Assembly (NCBI GenBank): GCA_028554795.2
Contig: JAPYKE020000537.1
Span: forward strand, 62,001 to 126,000
Reading direction: 5' to 3'
From: Sinohyriopsis cumingii
Taxonomy: Eukaryota > Mollusca > Bivalvia > Unionida > Unionidae
Length of the DNA stretch: 64,000 bases
Made by a program: the position numbers and the translations under genes. Below are positions 42,963 through 56,434 of this stretch, piece after piece. Numbering within the stretch: position 1 is the first letter of the stretch; the number at the start of each line of letters is the position of its first letter. The notes under the pieces were generated by a model that saw nothing but the letters and a program-made list of their open reading frames with translations, did not search any database and was not told where the DNA came from.

Positions 42963-45330
42963 GTAAGCCCTATGGCGCCCCTTATTTTGCTTTTTCATCT
43001 GCAGGAAATTCGTCAGGACTTTCTTCCTAGGTGGACTCTATCTAATAGAGATCAAATATCCATGGTGGACTCATGTGAAGACTTATAAAGAGGGGACTAA
43101 TGGATCACATGTATATAATCTTACGGCATGTGATCTGCTCGACTTGCTTTATTTAGTCGTACGTGTCTCGAAATCGGCTGGACGAATTTTCTCTAAATTT
43201 CTTCTGCTGTTAGAAATGGGTCTTATTTCAGAACGATATAAGCGGCATCGAAATCAAAGTCTTCTAAGTAAGGTTTCCATGAGTACAATCTATTAATACC
43301 GTTTGTTAACATTTGCGTGTTTTTCATAGCCTGTAAGCCCTATGGAGCCCCTTATTTTGTTGTTTCGTCTGCAGGAAATTCGTCAGGACTTTCCTCCTAG
43401 GTGGACTCTATCTCATAGAGATAAAATATCCATGGTGGACCCATGTGAAGACTTATAAAGAGGGGACTAATATCTCACATGTATATAATCTTACGGAATG
43501 TGATCTGCTCAACTTCCTTTATTTAGTCGCACGTTTCTCGAAATCGCCTCGACGAATTTTCTTCAAATTTTTCCTGCTGTTAGAAAAGGGTCTTATTTCA
43601 GATCGATATAAGCGACATCGAAATTAAAATCCTCTATGTAAGGTTTCCATGAGTACAAACTATTAATACCGTTTGCTAACATTTGCGTGTTATTCATAGC
43701 TGGTAAGCTCTATGACGCCCCTTATTTTGCTGTTTCGTCTGAAGGAAATTCGTAAGGACTTTCTTCCTAGGTGGACTCTATCTCCTAGAGATAAAATATC
43801 CATGGTGGACTCATGTGAAGACTTATAATAAGGGGACTAATGACTCACATGTATATAATCTTACGGCATGTGATCTGCTGGACTTCCTTTATTTAGTCGC
43901 ACGTTTCTCGAAATCGGCTGGACGAATTTTCTTCAAATTTTTCCTGCTGTTGGAGAAGGGTCTTATTTCAGAACGATATAAGCGACATCGAAATCAAAGT
44001 CCGGTAAGTAAGGATTCCATGAGTACAAACTATTAATACCGTTTGTTAACATTTGCGTGTTTTTCATAGCCGGTAAGCCCTATGGCGCCCCTTAATTTGC
44101 TGTTTCGTCTGCAGGAAAGTCGTCAGGACTATCTTCCTAGGTGGACTCTATCTAATAGAGATCAAATATCCATGGTGGACTCATGTGAAGACTTATAAAG
44201 AGGGGACTAATGGCTCACATGTATATAATCTTACGGCATGTGATCTGCTCGAATTCCTTTATTTAGTCGCGGGACCCCGAGTGGCCGAGTGGTCTAAAGC
44301 GCTCTTCGTTACGGATCACTGCCATCTCACCTCTGTCTGCGGCGGTTCGAGTCTAAGATTCAGCCAAGGTGAGCATGTGAGAAAGCTTGCCAGTAGCTTC
44401 TCCTGTGTCGGTGGTTCTTTCCGGGGTTTTCCGGGTTCTTCCTCCACCATTAATTCTGGCCGCCATGTATAGCCAATCGTGCTGAAAAATGGCGTTAAAC
44501 CCCACAACAACAACAACAACAACAACAATATTTAGTCGCACGTTTCTCGAAATCGGCTGGACGAATTTTCTTTAAATTTTTTCTGCTGTTAGAAAAGGGT
44601 CTTATTTCAAAACGATATAAGCGGCATCGAAATCAAGATCCTCTAAGTAAGGTTTCCATGAGTACAAACTATTAATACCGTTTGTTAACATTTGCGTGTT
44701 TTTCATAGCCGGTAAGCCCTATGGCGCCCCTTATTTTGCTGTTTCGTCTGCAGGAAATCCGTCGGGACTTTCTTCCTAGGTGGACTCTATCTCCTAGAGA
44801 TAAAATATCCATGGTGCACCCATGTGAAGAGTTATAAGGAGGGGACTAATATCTCACATGTATATAATCTTACGCCATGTGATCTTCTCGACTTCCTTTA
44901 TTTCGTCGCACGTTTCTCGAAATCGCCTGGACGAATTTTCTTCCAATTTTTCCTGCTGTTAGAAAAGGGTCTTATTTCAGATCGATATAAGCGAGATTGA
45001 AATCAAAATCCTGTAAGTAAGGTTTCCATGAGTACAAACTATTAATACCATTTGTTAACATTTGCGTGTTTTTCATAGCCGGAAAGCCCTATGGCGCCCT
45101 TTAATTTGCTGTTTCGTCTGCAGGAAATTCGTCAGGACTATCTTCCCAGGTGGACTCTATCTCCTAGAGATAAAATATCGATGGTGGACTCATTTGAAGA
45201 CTTATAAAGAGGGGACTAATGGCTCACTTGTATATAATCTTACGGCATGTGATCTGCTCGACTTCCTTTATTTAGTCGTACGTGTCTCGATATCATCTGG
45301 ACGAATTTTCTTTAAATTTTTTATGCTGTT
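42963..45330 (+). repeat. 2.3-kb duplication containing a SINE, copy 2
   Basis: The partner of 37892-40250, with the SINE at the homologous place. Confidence 0.8.
44271..44528 (+). mobile_element. tRNA-derived SINE, copy 2 (by array duplication)
   Basis: At the same place in the monomer as copy 1 and with the same TATTTAGTCGC duplication. The CAA tail is two units longer, giving 258 bp. Confidence 0.9.
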
Positions 45331-48300
45331 AGAAAAGGGTCTTATTTGAAAACGATATAAGCGGCATCGAAATCAAAGTCCTCTAGGTATGGTTTCCATG
45401 AGTACAAACTATTAATACCGTTTGTTAACATTTGCGTGTTTTTCATAGCCGGTAACCCCTATGGCGCCCCTTATTTTGCTGTTTCGTCTGCAGGAAATTC
45501 GTCAGGACTTTCTTCCTAGGTGGACTCTATCTCCTAGAGATAAAATATCCATGGTGGACTCATGTGAAGACTTACAAAGAGGGGACTAATGGCTCACTTG
45601 TATATAATCTTACGGCATGTGATCTGCTCGACTTCCTTTATTTAGTCGTACGTGTCTCGAAATCGGCTCGACGAATTTTCTTCGAATTTTTTCTGCTGTT
45701 AGAAAAGGGTCTTATTTCAAAACGACATAAGCGGCATTGAGATCAATATCCTCTAAGTAAGGTTTCCATGAGTACAAACTATTAATACCGTTTGTTAACA
45801 TTTGCGTGTATTTCATAGCCGGTAAGCCCTATGACGCCCTTTATTTTGCTTTTTAATCTGCAGGAAATTCGTCAGGACTTTCTTCCTAGGTGGACTCTAT
45901 CTAATAGAGATAAAATATCCATGGTGGACTCATGTGAAGACTTATAAAGAGGGGAGTAATGACTCACATGTATAGAATCTTAGGCATGTGATCTGCTCGA
46001 CTTCCTTTATTTAGACGCACGTTTCTCGATTTCGGGTGTTCGAATTTTCTTCAAATTTTTCCTGCTGTTAGAAAAGGGTCTTATTTCAGAACGATATAAG
46101 CGAGATCGAAATCAAAATCCTGTAAGTAAGGTTTCCATGAGTACAAACTATTAATACTATTTGTTAACATTTGCGTGTTTTTCATAGCCGGTAAGCCCGA
46201 TGGCGCCCCTTAATTTGCTGTTTCGTCTGCAGGAAATTCGTCAGGACTTTCTTCCTAGGTGGACTCTATCTAATAGAGATAAAATATCCATGGTGGACCC
46301 ATGTGAAGACTTATAAAGAGGGGACTAATGTCTCACATGTATACAATCTTACGGAATGTGATCTGCTCGACTTCCTTTATTTAGTCGCTTTTTTCTCGAA
46401 ATCGCCTGGACGAATTTTCTTCAAATTTTTCCTGCTGTTAGAAAAGGGTCTTATTTCAGAACGATATAAGCGAGATCGAAATCAAAATCCTGTAAGGAAG
46501 GTTTCCATGAGTACAAACTATTAATACCATTTGTTAACATTTGCGTGTTTTTCATAGCCGGTAAGCCCTATGGCGCCCCTTATTTTGCTTTTTAATCTGC
46601 AGGAAATTCGTCAGGACTTTCTTCCTAGGTGGACTCTATCTAATAGAGATAAAATGTCCATGGTGGACTCATGTGAAGACTTATAAAGAGGGGACTAATG
46701 GCTCACATGTATATAATCTTACGGCATGTGATCTGCTCGACTTCCTTTATTTAGTCGCACTTTTCTCGAAATCGGCTGGACGAATTTTCTTCAAATTTTT
46801 CCTGCTGTTTGAAAAGGGTCTTATTTCAGAAGGATATAAGCGACATCGAAATCAAAATCCTGTAAGTAAGGTTTCCATGAGTACAAACTATTAATACCGT
46901 TTGTTAACATTTGCGTGTTTTTCATAGCCGGTAAGCCCTATGGCTCCCCTTAATTTGCTGTTTCGTCTGCAGGAAATTCGTCAGGACTATCTTCCTAGGT
47001 GGACTCTATCTCCTAGAGATAAAATATCCATGGTGGACCCATGTGAAGACTTATAAGGAGGGGACTAATGTCTCACATGTATATAATCTTACGGCATGTG
47101 ATCTGCTCGACTTCCATTATTTAGTCGCATGTTTCTCGAAATCGGCTGGACGGATTTTCTTCAAATTTTCCCTGCTGTTAGAAATGGGTCTTATTTCAGA
47201 ACGATATAAGCGGCATCGAAATCAAAATCCTGTAAGTAAGGTTTCCATGAGTACAAACTATTAATACCGTTTGTGAACATTTGCGTGTTTTTCATAGCCC
47301 CTTAATTTGCTGTTTTGTCTGCAGGAAATTCGTCAGGACTATCTTCCTAGGTGGACTCTATCTCCTAGGGATAAAATATCGATTGTGGACTCATGTGAAG
47401 GCTTATAAAGAGGGGACTAATGGCTCACTTGTACAGAATCTTGCGGCATGTGATCTGCTCGACTTCCTTTATTTGGTCGTGCGGGTCTCGAAATCGGCTG
47501 GACGAATTTTCTTAAAATTTTTTCTGCTGTCAGAAATGGGTCTAATTTCAAAATGATATAAGCGGCATCGAAATCAAGGTCTTCTAAGTAAGGTTTCCAT
47601 GAGTACAAACTATTAATACCGTTTGTTAACATTTGCGTGTTTTTCATAGCCGGTAAGCCCTATGGAGCCCCTTATTTTGCTGTTTCGTCTGCAGGAAATT
47701 CGTCAGGACTTTCGTCCTAGGTGGACTCTATCTCCTAGAGATAAAATATCCATGGTGCACGCATGTGAAGACTTATAAAGAGGGGACTAATTTCTCACAT
47801 GTATATAATCTTACGGAATGTGATCTGCTCGACTTCCTTTATTTCGTCGCACTTTTCTCGAAATCGCCTGGACGAATTTTCTTCAAATTTTTCCTGCTGT
47901 TAGAAAAGGGTCTTATTTCAGATCGATATAAGCGACATCGAAATCAAAATCCTCTATGTAAGGTTTCCATGAGTACAAACTATTAATACCGTTTGATAAC
48001 ATTTGCGTGTTTTTCATAGCCGGTAAGCCCTATGGCGCCCCTTATTTTGCTGTTTCGTCTGCAGGAGATTCGTCAGGACTTTCTTCCTAGGTGGACTCTA
48101 TCTCCTAGAGATAAAATATCCATGGTGGACTCATGTGAAGACTTATAAAGAGGGGACTAATGGTTCACATGTATATAATCTTACGGCATGTGATCTGCTC
48201 GACTTCCTTTATTTAGTCGCACGTTTCTCGAAATCGGCTGGACGAATTTTCTTCAAATTTTTCCTGCTGTTGGAAAAGGGTCTTATTTCAGAACGATATA

Positions 48301-51300
48301 AGCGAGATCGAAATCAAAATCCTCTAAGTAAGGTTTCCATGAGTACAAACTATTAATACCCCTTGTTAACATTTGCGTGTTTTTCATAGCCGGTAAGCCC
48401 TATGGCGCCCCTTAATTTGCTGTTTCGTCTGCAGGAAATTCGTCAGGACTATCTTCCTAGGTGGACTCTATCTCCTAGAGATCAAATATCCATGGTGGAC
48501 CCATGTGAAGACTTATAAAGAGGGGACTAATATCTCACATGTATATAATCTTACGGAATGTGATCTGCTCGACTTCCTTTATTTAGTCGTACGTGTCTCG
48601 AAATCGGCTGACGAATTTTCTTTAAATTTTTCCTGCTGTTAGAAAAGGGTCTTATTTCAAAACGATATAAGCGGCATCGAAATGAAAGTCCTCTAAGTAT
48701 GGTTTCGATGAGTACAAACTATTAATAGCGTTTGTTAACATTTGCGTGTTTTTCATAGCCTGTAAGCCCTATGGCGCCCATTATTTTGCTATTTCTTCTG
48801 CAGGAAATTCGTCAGGACTTTCTTCCTAGGTGGACTCTATCTCCTAGAGATAAAATATCCATGGTGGACCCATGTGAAGACTTATAAGGAGGGGACTAAT
48901 ATCTCACATGTATATAATCTTACGGAATGTGATCTTCTGGACTTCCTTGATTTCGTCGCACGTCTCTCGATGTCGGCTGGACGAATTTTCTTCAAATTTT
49001 TCCTGCTGTTTGAAAAGGGTCTTATTTCCGATCGATATAAGCGACATCGAAATCAAAATCCTCTATGTAAGGTTTCCATGAGTACAATCTATTAATACCG
49101 ATTGTTAACATTTGCGTTTTTTTCATAGCTGGTAAGCCCTTTGACCCCCCTTATCTTGCTGTTTCGTCTGCAGGTTATTCGTCAGGACTTTCTTCCTAGG
49201 TGGACTCTATCTCCTAGAGATAAAATATCCATGGTGGACTCATGTGAAGACTTATAAAGAGGGGACTAATGACTCACATGTATATAATCTTACGGCATGT
49301 GATCTGCTCGAATTCCTTTATTTCGTCGCACGTGTCTCGAAATCGGATGAAGGAATTTTCTTCAAATTTTTCCTGCTGTTAGAAAAGGGTCTTATTTCAG
49401 AACGATACAAGCGACATCGAAATTAAAATCCTCCAAGTAAGATTTCCATGAGTACAAACTAGTAATATCGTTTGTTAACATTTGCGTCTTTTTCATAGCC
49501 GGTAAGCCATATGGCGCCTCTTATTTTGCTGTTTCGTCTGAAGGAAATTCGTCAGGACTTTCTTCCTAGGTGGACTCTATCTAATAGAGATAAAATATCC
49601 ATATTGGACTCATGTGAATACTTATAAAGAGGGGACTAATTACTCACATGGATAAGATCTTAGGCATGTGATCCGCTCGACTTCCTTTATTTAGTCGCAC
49701 GTTTCTCGAGATCGGCTGGACGAATTTTCTTCAAATTTTTCCTGCTGTTAGAAAAGGGTCTTATTTCAGAACGATATAAGCGAGATCGAAATCAAAATCC
49801 TGTAAGTTATGTTTCCATGAGTACAAACTATTAATACTATTTGTTAACATTTGCGTGTTTTTCATAGCCGGTAAGCCCTATGGCGCCCCTTAATTTGCTG
49901 TTTCGTCTGCAGGAAATTCGTCAGGACTATCTTCCTTGGTGGACTCTATCTAATAGAGATAAAATATCGATGGTGGACTCATGTGAAGACTTATAAGGAG
50001 GGGACTAATTTCTCACTTGTATATAATCTTACGGCATGTGATCTGCTCGACCTCCTTTATTTAGTCGTACGTGTCTCTAAATAGGCTGGACGAATTTTCT
50101 TTAAATTTTTTCTGCTGTTAGAAAAGGGTCTTATTTCAAAACGATATAAGCGGCATCGAAATCAAAGTCCTCTAAGTATGGTTTCCATGAGTACAAACTA
50201 TTCATACCGTTTGTTAACATTTGCGTGTTTTTCATAGCCGGTAAGCCCTATGGCGCCCCTTATTTTGCTGTTTCGTCTGCAGGAAATTCGTCAGGACTTT
50301 CTTCCTAGGTGGACTCTATCTCGTAGAGATAAAATATCCATGGTGGACCCATGTGAAGACTTATAAAGAGGGGACCAATATCTCACTTGTATATAATCTT
50401 ACGGCATGTGATCTGCTCGACCTCCTTTATTTAGTCGTACGTGTCTCGAAATCGGCTGGACGAATTTTCTTTAAATTTTTTCTGCTGTTAGAAAAGGGTC
50501 TTATTTCAAAACGATATAAGCGGCATCGAAATCAAAGTCCTCTAAGTAACGTTTACATGAGTACAAACTATTAATACCGTTTGTTAACATTTGCGTGTTT
50601 TTCATAGCCGGTAAGCACTATGGCGCCTCTTATTTTGCGGTTTCCTCTGCAGGAAATTCGTCAGGACTTTCTTCCTAGGTGGACTCTATCTCCTAGAGAT
50701 AAAATATCGATGGTGGACTCATGTGAAGACTTATAAAGCGGGGACTAATTTCTCTCTTGTATATAATCTTACGGCATGTGATCTTCTCGACTTCCATTAT
50801 TTAGTCGCACGTTTCTCGAAATCGGCTGGACGAATTTTCTTCAAATTTTCCCTGCTGTTAGAAATGGGTCTTATTTCAGAACGATATAAGCGGCATCGAA
50901 ATCAAAATCCTGTAAGTAAGGTTTCCATGAGTACAAACTATTAATACCGTTTGTGAACATTTGCGTGTTTTTCATAGCCATTAAGCCCTATGGCGCCCCT
51001 TAATTTGCTGTTTCGTCTGCAGGAAATTCGTCAGGACTATCTTCCTAGGTGGACTCTATCTCCTAGGGATAAAATATCGATTGTGGACTCATGTGAAGGC
51101 TTATAAAGAGGGGACTAATGGCTCACTTGTACATTATCTTGCGGCATGTGATCTGCTCGACTTCCTTTATTTGGTCGTGCGGGTCTCGAAATCGGCTGGA
51201 CGAATTTTCTTTAAAGTTTTCCTGCTGTCAGAAATGGGTCTAATTTCAAAATGATATAAGCGGCATCGAAATCAAGGTCTTCTAAGTAAGGTTTCCATGA

Positions 51301-51649
51301 GTACAAACTATTAATACCGTTTGTTAACATTTGCGTGTTTTTCATAGCCTGTAAGCCCTATGGAGCCCCTTATTTTGCTGTTTCGTCTGCAGGAAATTCG
51401 TCAGGACTTTCTTCCTAGGTGGACTCTATCTCCTAGAGATAAAATATCCATGGCGCACCCATGTGAAGACTTATAAAGAGGGGACTAATATCTCACCTGT
51501 ATATAATCTTACGGAATGCGATCTGCTCGACTTCCTTTATTTCGTCGCACGTTTCTCGAAATCGCCTGGACGAATTTTCTTCAAATTTTTCCTGCTGTTA
51601 GAAAAGGGTCTTATTTCAGATCGATATAAGCGGCATCGAAAGCAAAATC

Positions 51650-53320
51650 CTCTAAGGAAGGTTGCCATGAGTACTAACTATTAATACCGTTTGTTAACAT
51701 TTGCGTGTTTTTCATAGCCGGTAAGCCCTATGGCGCCCCTTATTTTGCTGTTTCATCTGCAGGAAATTCGTCAGGACTTTCTTCGTAGGTGGACTCTATC
51801 TCCTAGAGACAAAATATCCATGGTGGACTCATGTGAAGACTTATAAAGAGGGGACTAATGGCTCACATGTATATAATTTTACGGTATGTGATCTGCTCGA
51901 CTTCCTTTATTTAGTCGCACGTTTCTCGAAATCGGATTGACGAATTTTCTTCAAATTTTTCCTGCTGTTAGAAAAGGGTCTTATTTCAGAACGATATAAG
52001 CGACATCGAAATCAAAATCCTCTAAGTAAGGTTTCCATGAGTACAAACTGTTAATACCGCTTGTTAACATTTGCGTGTTTTTCATAGACTGTAAGCCCTA
52101 TGGCGCCCCTTATTTTGCTGTTTCGTCTGCAGGAGATTCGTCAGGACTTTCTTCCTAGGTGGACTCTATCTAATAGAGATAAAATATCCATGGTGGACCC
52201 ATGTGAAGACTTATAAAGAGGGGACTAATGGCTCACATGTATATAATCTTACGGCATGTTACCTGCTCGACTTCCTTTATTTAGTCGGGCGTGTCTCGAA
52301 ATCGGCTGGACAAATTTTCTTTAAATTTTTTCTGCTGTTAGAAAAGGGTCTAATTTCAGAACGATATAAGTGACATCGAAATTAAAATCCTCCAAGTAAG
52401 ATTTCCATGAGTACAAACTATTAATACCGTTTGTTAACATTTGCGTGTTTTACATAGCCGGTAAGCCCTATGACGCCCCTTATTTTGCTGTTTCGTCTGA
52501 AGGAAATTCGTCAGGACTTTCCTCCTATTTGGACTCTATCTAATGGAGATAAAATATCCATGGTGGACTCATGTGAAGACTTATAAAGAGGGGACTAATG
52601 ACTCACATGTATAGAATCTTAGGCATGGGATCTTCTCGACTTCCTTTATTTAGTCGCACGTTTCTCGAAATCGTCTGTTCGAATTTTCTTCAAATTATTC
52701 CTGCTGTTAGAAAAGGGTCTTATTTCAGAACGATATAAGCGAGATCGAAATCAAAATCCTGTAAGTAAGGTTTCCATGAGTACAAACTATTAATACCATT
52801 TGTTTACATTTGCGTGTTTCTCATAGCCGGTAAGCCCTATGGCGCCCCTTAATTTGCTGTTTCGTCTGCAGGAAATTCGTCAGGACTATCTTCCTAGGTG
52901 GACTCTATCTCCTAGAGATAAAATATCCATGGTGGACCCATGTGAAGACTTATAAAGAGGGGACTAATATCTCACATGTATATAATCTTACGGCTTGTGA
53001 TCTGATCTACCTCCTTTATTTAGTCGTACGTGTCTCGAAATCGGCTCGACGAATTTTCTTTAAATTTTTTCTGCTGTTAGAAAAGGGTATTATTTCAAAA
53101 CGATATAAGCGGCATCGAAATCAAAGTCCTCTAAGTATGGTTTCCATGAGTACAAACAATTAATAGCGTTTGTTAACATTTGCGTGTTTTTCATAGCCGG
53201 TAAGCCCTATGACGCCCCTTGTGTTGCTGTTTCGTCTGCAGGAAATTCGTCAGTACTTTCTTCCAAGGTGGACTCTATCTCCTAGAAATAAAATATCCAT
53301 GGTGGACCCATGTGAAGACT
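51650..53320 (+). repeat. 1.65-kb duplication, copy 1
   Basis: It shares rare variants (aaggaaggttgccatgagta, cctatttggactc, ttgtgttgctg) with about 58628-60298 at an offset of 6,978 bp. Confidence 0.75.
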
Positions 53321-54054
53321 TATAAAGAGGGACTAATATCTCACATTTATATAATCTTACGGAATGTGATCTGCTCGACTTCCTTTATTTAGTCACACGT
53401 TTCTCGAAATCGCCTCGACGAATTTTCTTCAAATTTTTCCTGCTGTTAGAAAAGGGTCTTATTTCAGAGTGATATAAGCGACATCGAAATCAAAATCTTC
53501 TATGTAAGGTTTCCATGAGTACAAACTATTAATACCGTTTGCTAACATTTGCGTGTTTTTGATAGCCGGTAAGCCCTATGACGCACCTTATTTTGCTGTT
53601 TCGTCTGCAGGAAATTCGTCAGGACTTTCTTCCTAGGTGGACTCTATCTCCTAGAGATAAAATATCCATGGTGGACTCATGTGAAGACTTATAAAGAGGG
53701 GACTAATATCTCACATGTATATAATCTTACGGAATGTGATCTTCTCGACTTCCTTTATTTAGTCGCACGTTTCTCGAAATCGCCTCGACGAATTTTCTTC
53801 AAATTCTTGCTGCTGTTAGAAAAGGGTCTTATTTCAGATCGATATAAGCGACATTGAAATCAAAATCCTCTATGTAAGGTTTCCATGAGTACAAACTATT
53901 AATACCGTTTGTTAACATTTGCGTGTTATTCATAGCCGGTAAGCCCTATGACGCCCCATATTTTGCTGTTTCGTCTGCAGGAAATTCGTCAGGACTATCT
54001 TCCTAGGTGGACTCTATCTCCTAGAGATAAAATATCCATGGTGGACTCATGTGA

Positions 54055-56434
54055 AGACTTATAAAGAGGGGACTAATGACTCACATGTATAGAATCTTAG
54101 GCATGGGATCTTCTCGACTTCCTTTATTTAGTCGCACGTTTCTCGAAATCGTCTGTTCGAATTTTCTTCAAATTATTCCTGCTGTTAGAAAAGGGTCTTA
54201 TTTCAGATCGATATAAGCGACATCGAAATCAAAATCCTCTATGTAAGGTTTCCATGAGTACAAACTATTAATACCGTTTGTTAACATTTGCGTGTTTTTC
54301 ATAGCCGGTAAGCCCTATGACGCCCCTTATTTTGCTCTTTCGTCTGAAGGAAATTCGTCAGGACTTTCTTCCTAGGTGGACTCTATCTAACAGAGATAAA
54401 ATATCCATGGTGGACTCATGTGAAGACTTATAAATCGGGGACTAATGACTCACATGTATATAATCTTACGGCATGTGATGTGCTCGACTTCCTTTATTTA
54501 GTCGCACGTTTCTCGAAATCGGCTGGACGAATTTTCTTCAAATTTTTCCTGCTGTTAGAAAAGGGTCTTATTTCAGAACGATATAAGAGACATCGAAATC
54601 AAAGTCCTGTAAGTAAGGATTCCATGAGTACAAACTATTAATACCGTTTGTTAACATTTGCGTGTTTTTCATAGCCGGTAAGCCCACTGGCGCCCCTTAA
54701 TTTGCTGTTTCGTCTGCAGGAAAGTCGTCAGTACTTTCTTCCTAGGTGGACTCTATCTCCTAGAAATAAAATATCCATGGTGGACCCATGTGAAGACTTA
54801 TAAAGAGGGGACTAATGGCTCACATGTATATAATCTTACGGCATGTGATCTGCTCGAATTCCTTTATTTAATCGCGGGACCCCGAGTGGCCGAGTGGTCT
54901 AAAGTTCTCTTCGTTACGGATCACTGCCATCTCACCTCTGTCTGCAGCGGTTCGAGTCTAAGATTCAGCCAAGGTGGGCATGTGAGAAACCTTGCCAGTA
55001 GCTTCTCCTGGGTCGGTGGTTCTTACCGGGGTTTTCCGGGTTCTTCCTCCACCATTAATTCTGGCCGCCATGTATAGCCAATCGTGCTGAAAAATGGCGT
55101 TAAACCCCAAAACAACAACAACAACAACAACAATATTTAGTCGCACGTTTCTCGAAATCGGCTGGACGAATTTTCTTCAAATTTTTTCTGCTGTTAGAAA
55201 ATGGTCTTATCTCAAAACGATATAAGCGGCATCGAAATCAAAATCCTCTAAGTAAGGTTTCCATGAGTACAAACTATTAATACCGTTTGTTAACATTTGC
55301 GTGTTTTTCATAGCCGGTAAGCCCTATGCCGCCCCTTATTTTGCTGTTTTGTCTACAGGAAATTCGTCAGGACTTTCTTCCTAGGTGGACTCTATCTAAT
55401 AGAGATAAAATATCCATGGTGCACCCATGTGAAGACTTATAAGGAGGGGACTAATGTCTGACATGTATATAATCTTAGATCGATCTAATCGACATCGAAA
55501 TCAAAATCCTCTATGTAAGGTTTCCATGAGTACAAACTATTAATACCGTTTGATAATATTTGCGTGTTTTTCATAGCCCGTAAGCCCTATGGCGCCCCTT
55601 ATTTTGCTGTTTCGTCTGCAGGAAATTCGTCAGGACCTTCTTCCTAGGTGGACTCTATCTCCTAGAGATAAAATATCCATGATGGACTCATGTGAAGACT
55701 TATAAAGAGGTGACTAATGGCTCACATGTACATAATCTTACGGCATGTGATCTGCTCGACTTACTTTATTTAGTCGCACGTGTCTCGAAATCGGCTGGAC
55801 AACTTTCTTTAAATTCTTTCTGCTGTTAGAAAAGAGTCTTATGTCAAAACTGTATAAGCGGCATCGAGATCAAAATCCTCTAAGTAAGGTTTCCATGAGT
55901 ACAATCAATTAATACCGTTTGTTAACATTTGCGTGTTTTTCATAACCGGTAAGCCTTATGGCGCCCCTTATTTTGCTGTTTCGTCTGCAGGATATTCGTC
56001 AGGACTTTCTTCCTAGGTGGACTCTATCTCCTAGAGATAAAATATCCATGGTGGACTCATGTGAAGACTTATAAAGAGGGGACAAATGGCTCACATATAA
56101 ATAATCTTACGGCATGTGATCTGCTCGACTTCCTTTGTTTAGTTGCAGGTGTCTCGAATTCGGCTAGACGAATTTCGTTTAAATTTTCTCTGCTGTTAGA
56201 AAAGGGTCTTATGTCAGATCGACATAAGCGGCATCGAAAGCAAAATCCTCTAAGGAAGGTTGCCATGAGTACTAACTATTAATACCGTTTGTTAACATTT
56301 GCGTGTTTTTCATAGCCGGTAAGCCCTATGGCGCCCCTTATTTTGCTGTTTCATCTGCAGGAAATTCGTCAGGACTTTCTTCGTAGGTGGACTCTATCTC
56401 CTAGAGACAAAATATCCATGGTGGACTCATGTGA
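54055..56434 (+). repeat. 2,380-bp tandem duplication, copy 1
   Basis: Nearly identical to the next 2,380 bp. It includes a SINE at 54876 and a monomer with a 98-bp internal deletion at about 55477. The length equals six monomers plus the SINE minus 98 bp. Confidence 0.88.
54876..55133 (+). mobile_element. tRNA-derived SINE, copy 3 (by array duplication)
   Basis: The same insertion site, but the left target duplication reads TATTTAATCGC while the right remains TATTTAGTCGC. The tail begins ccccaaaacaac. Confidence 0.9.
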
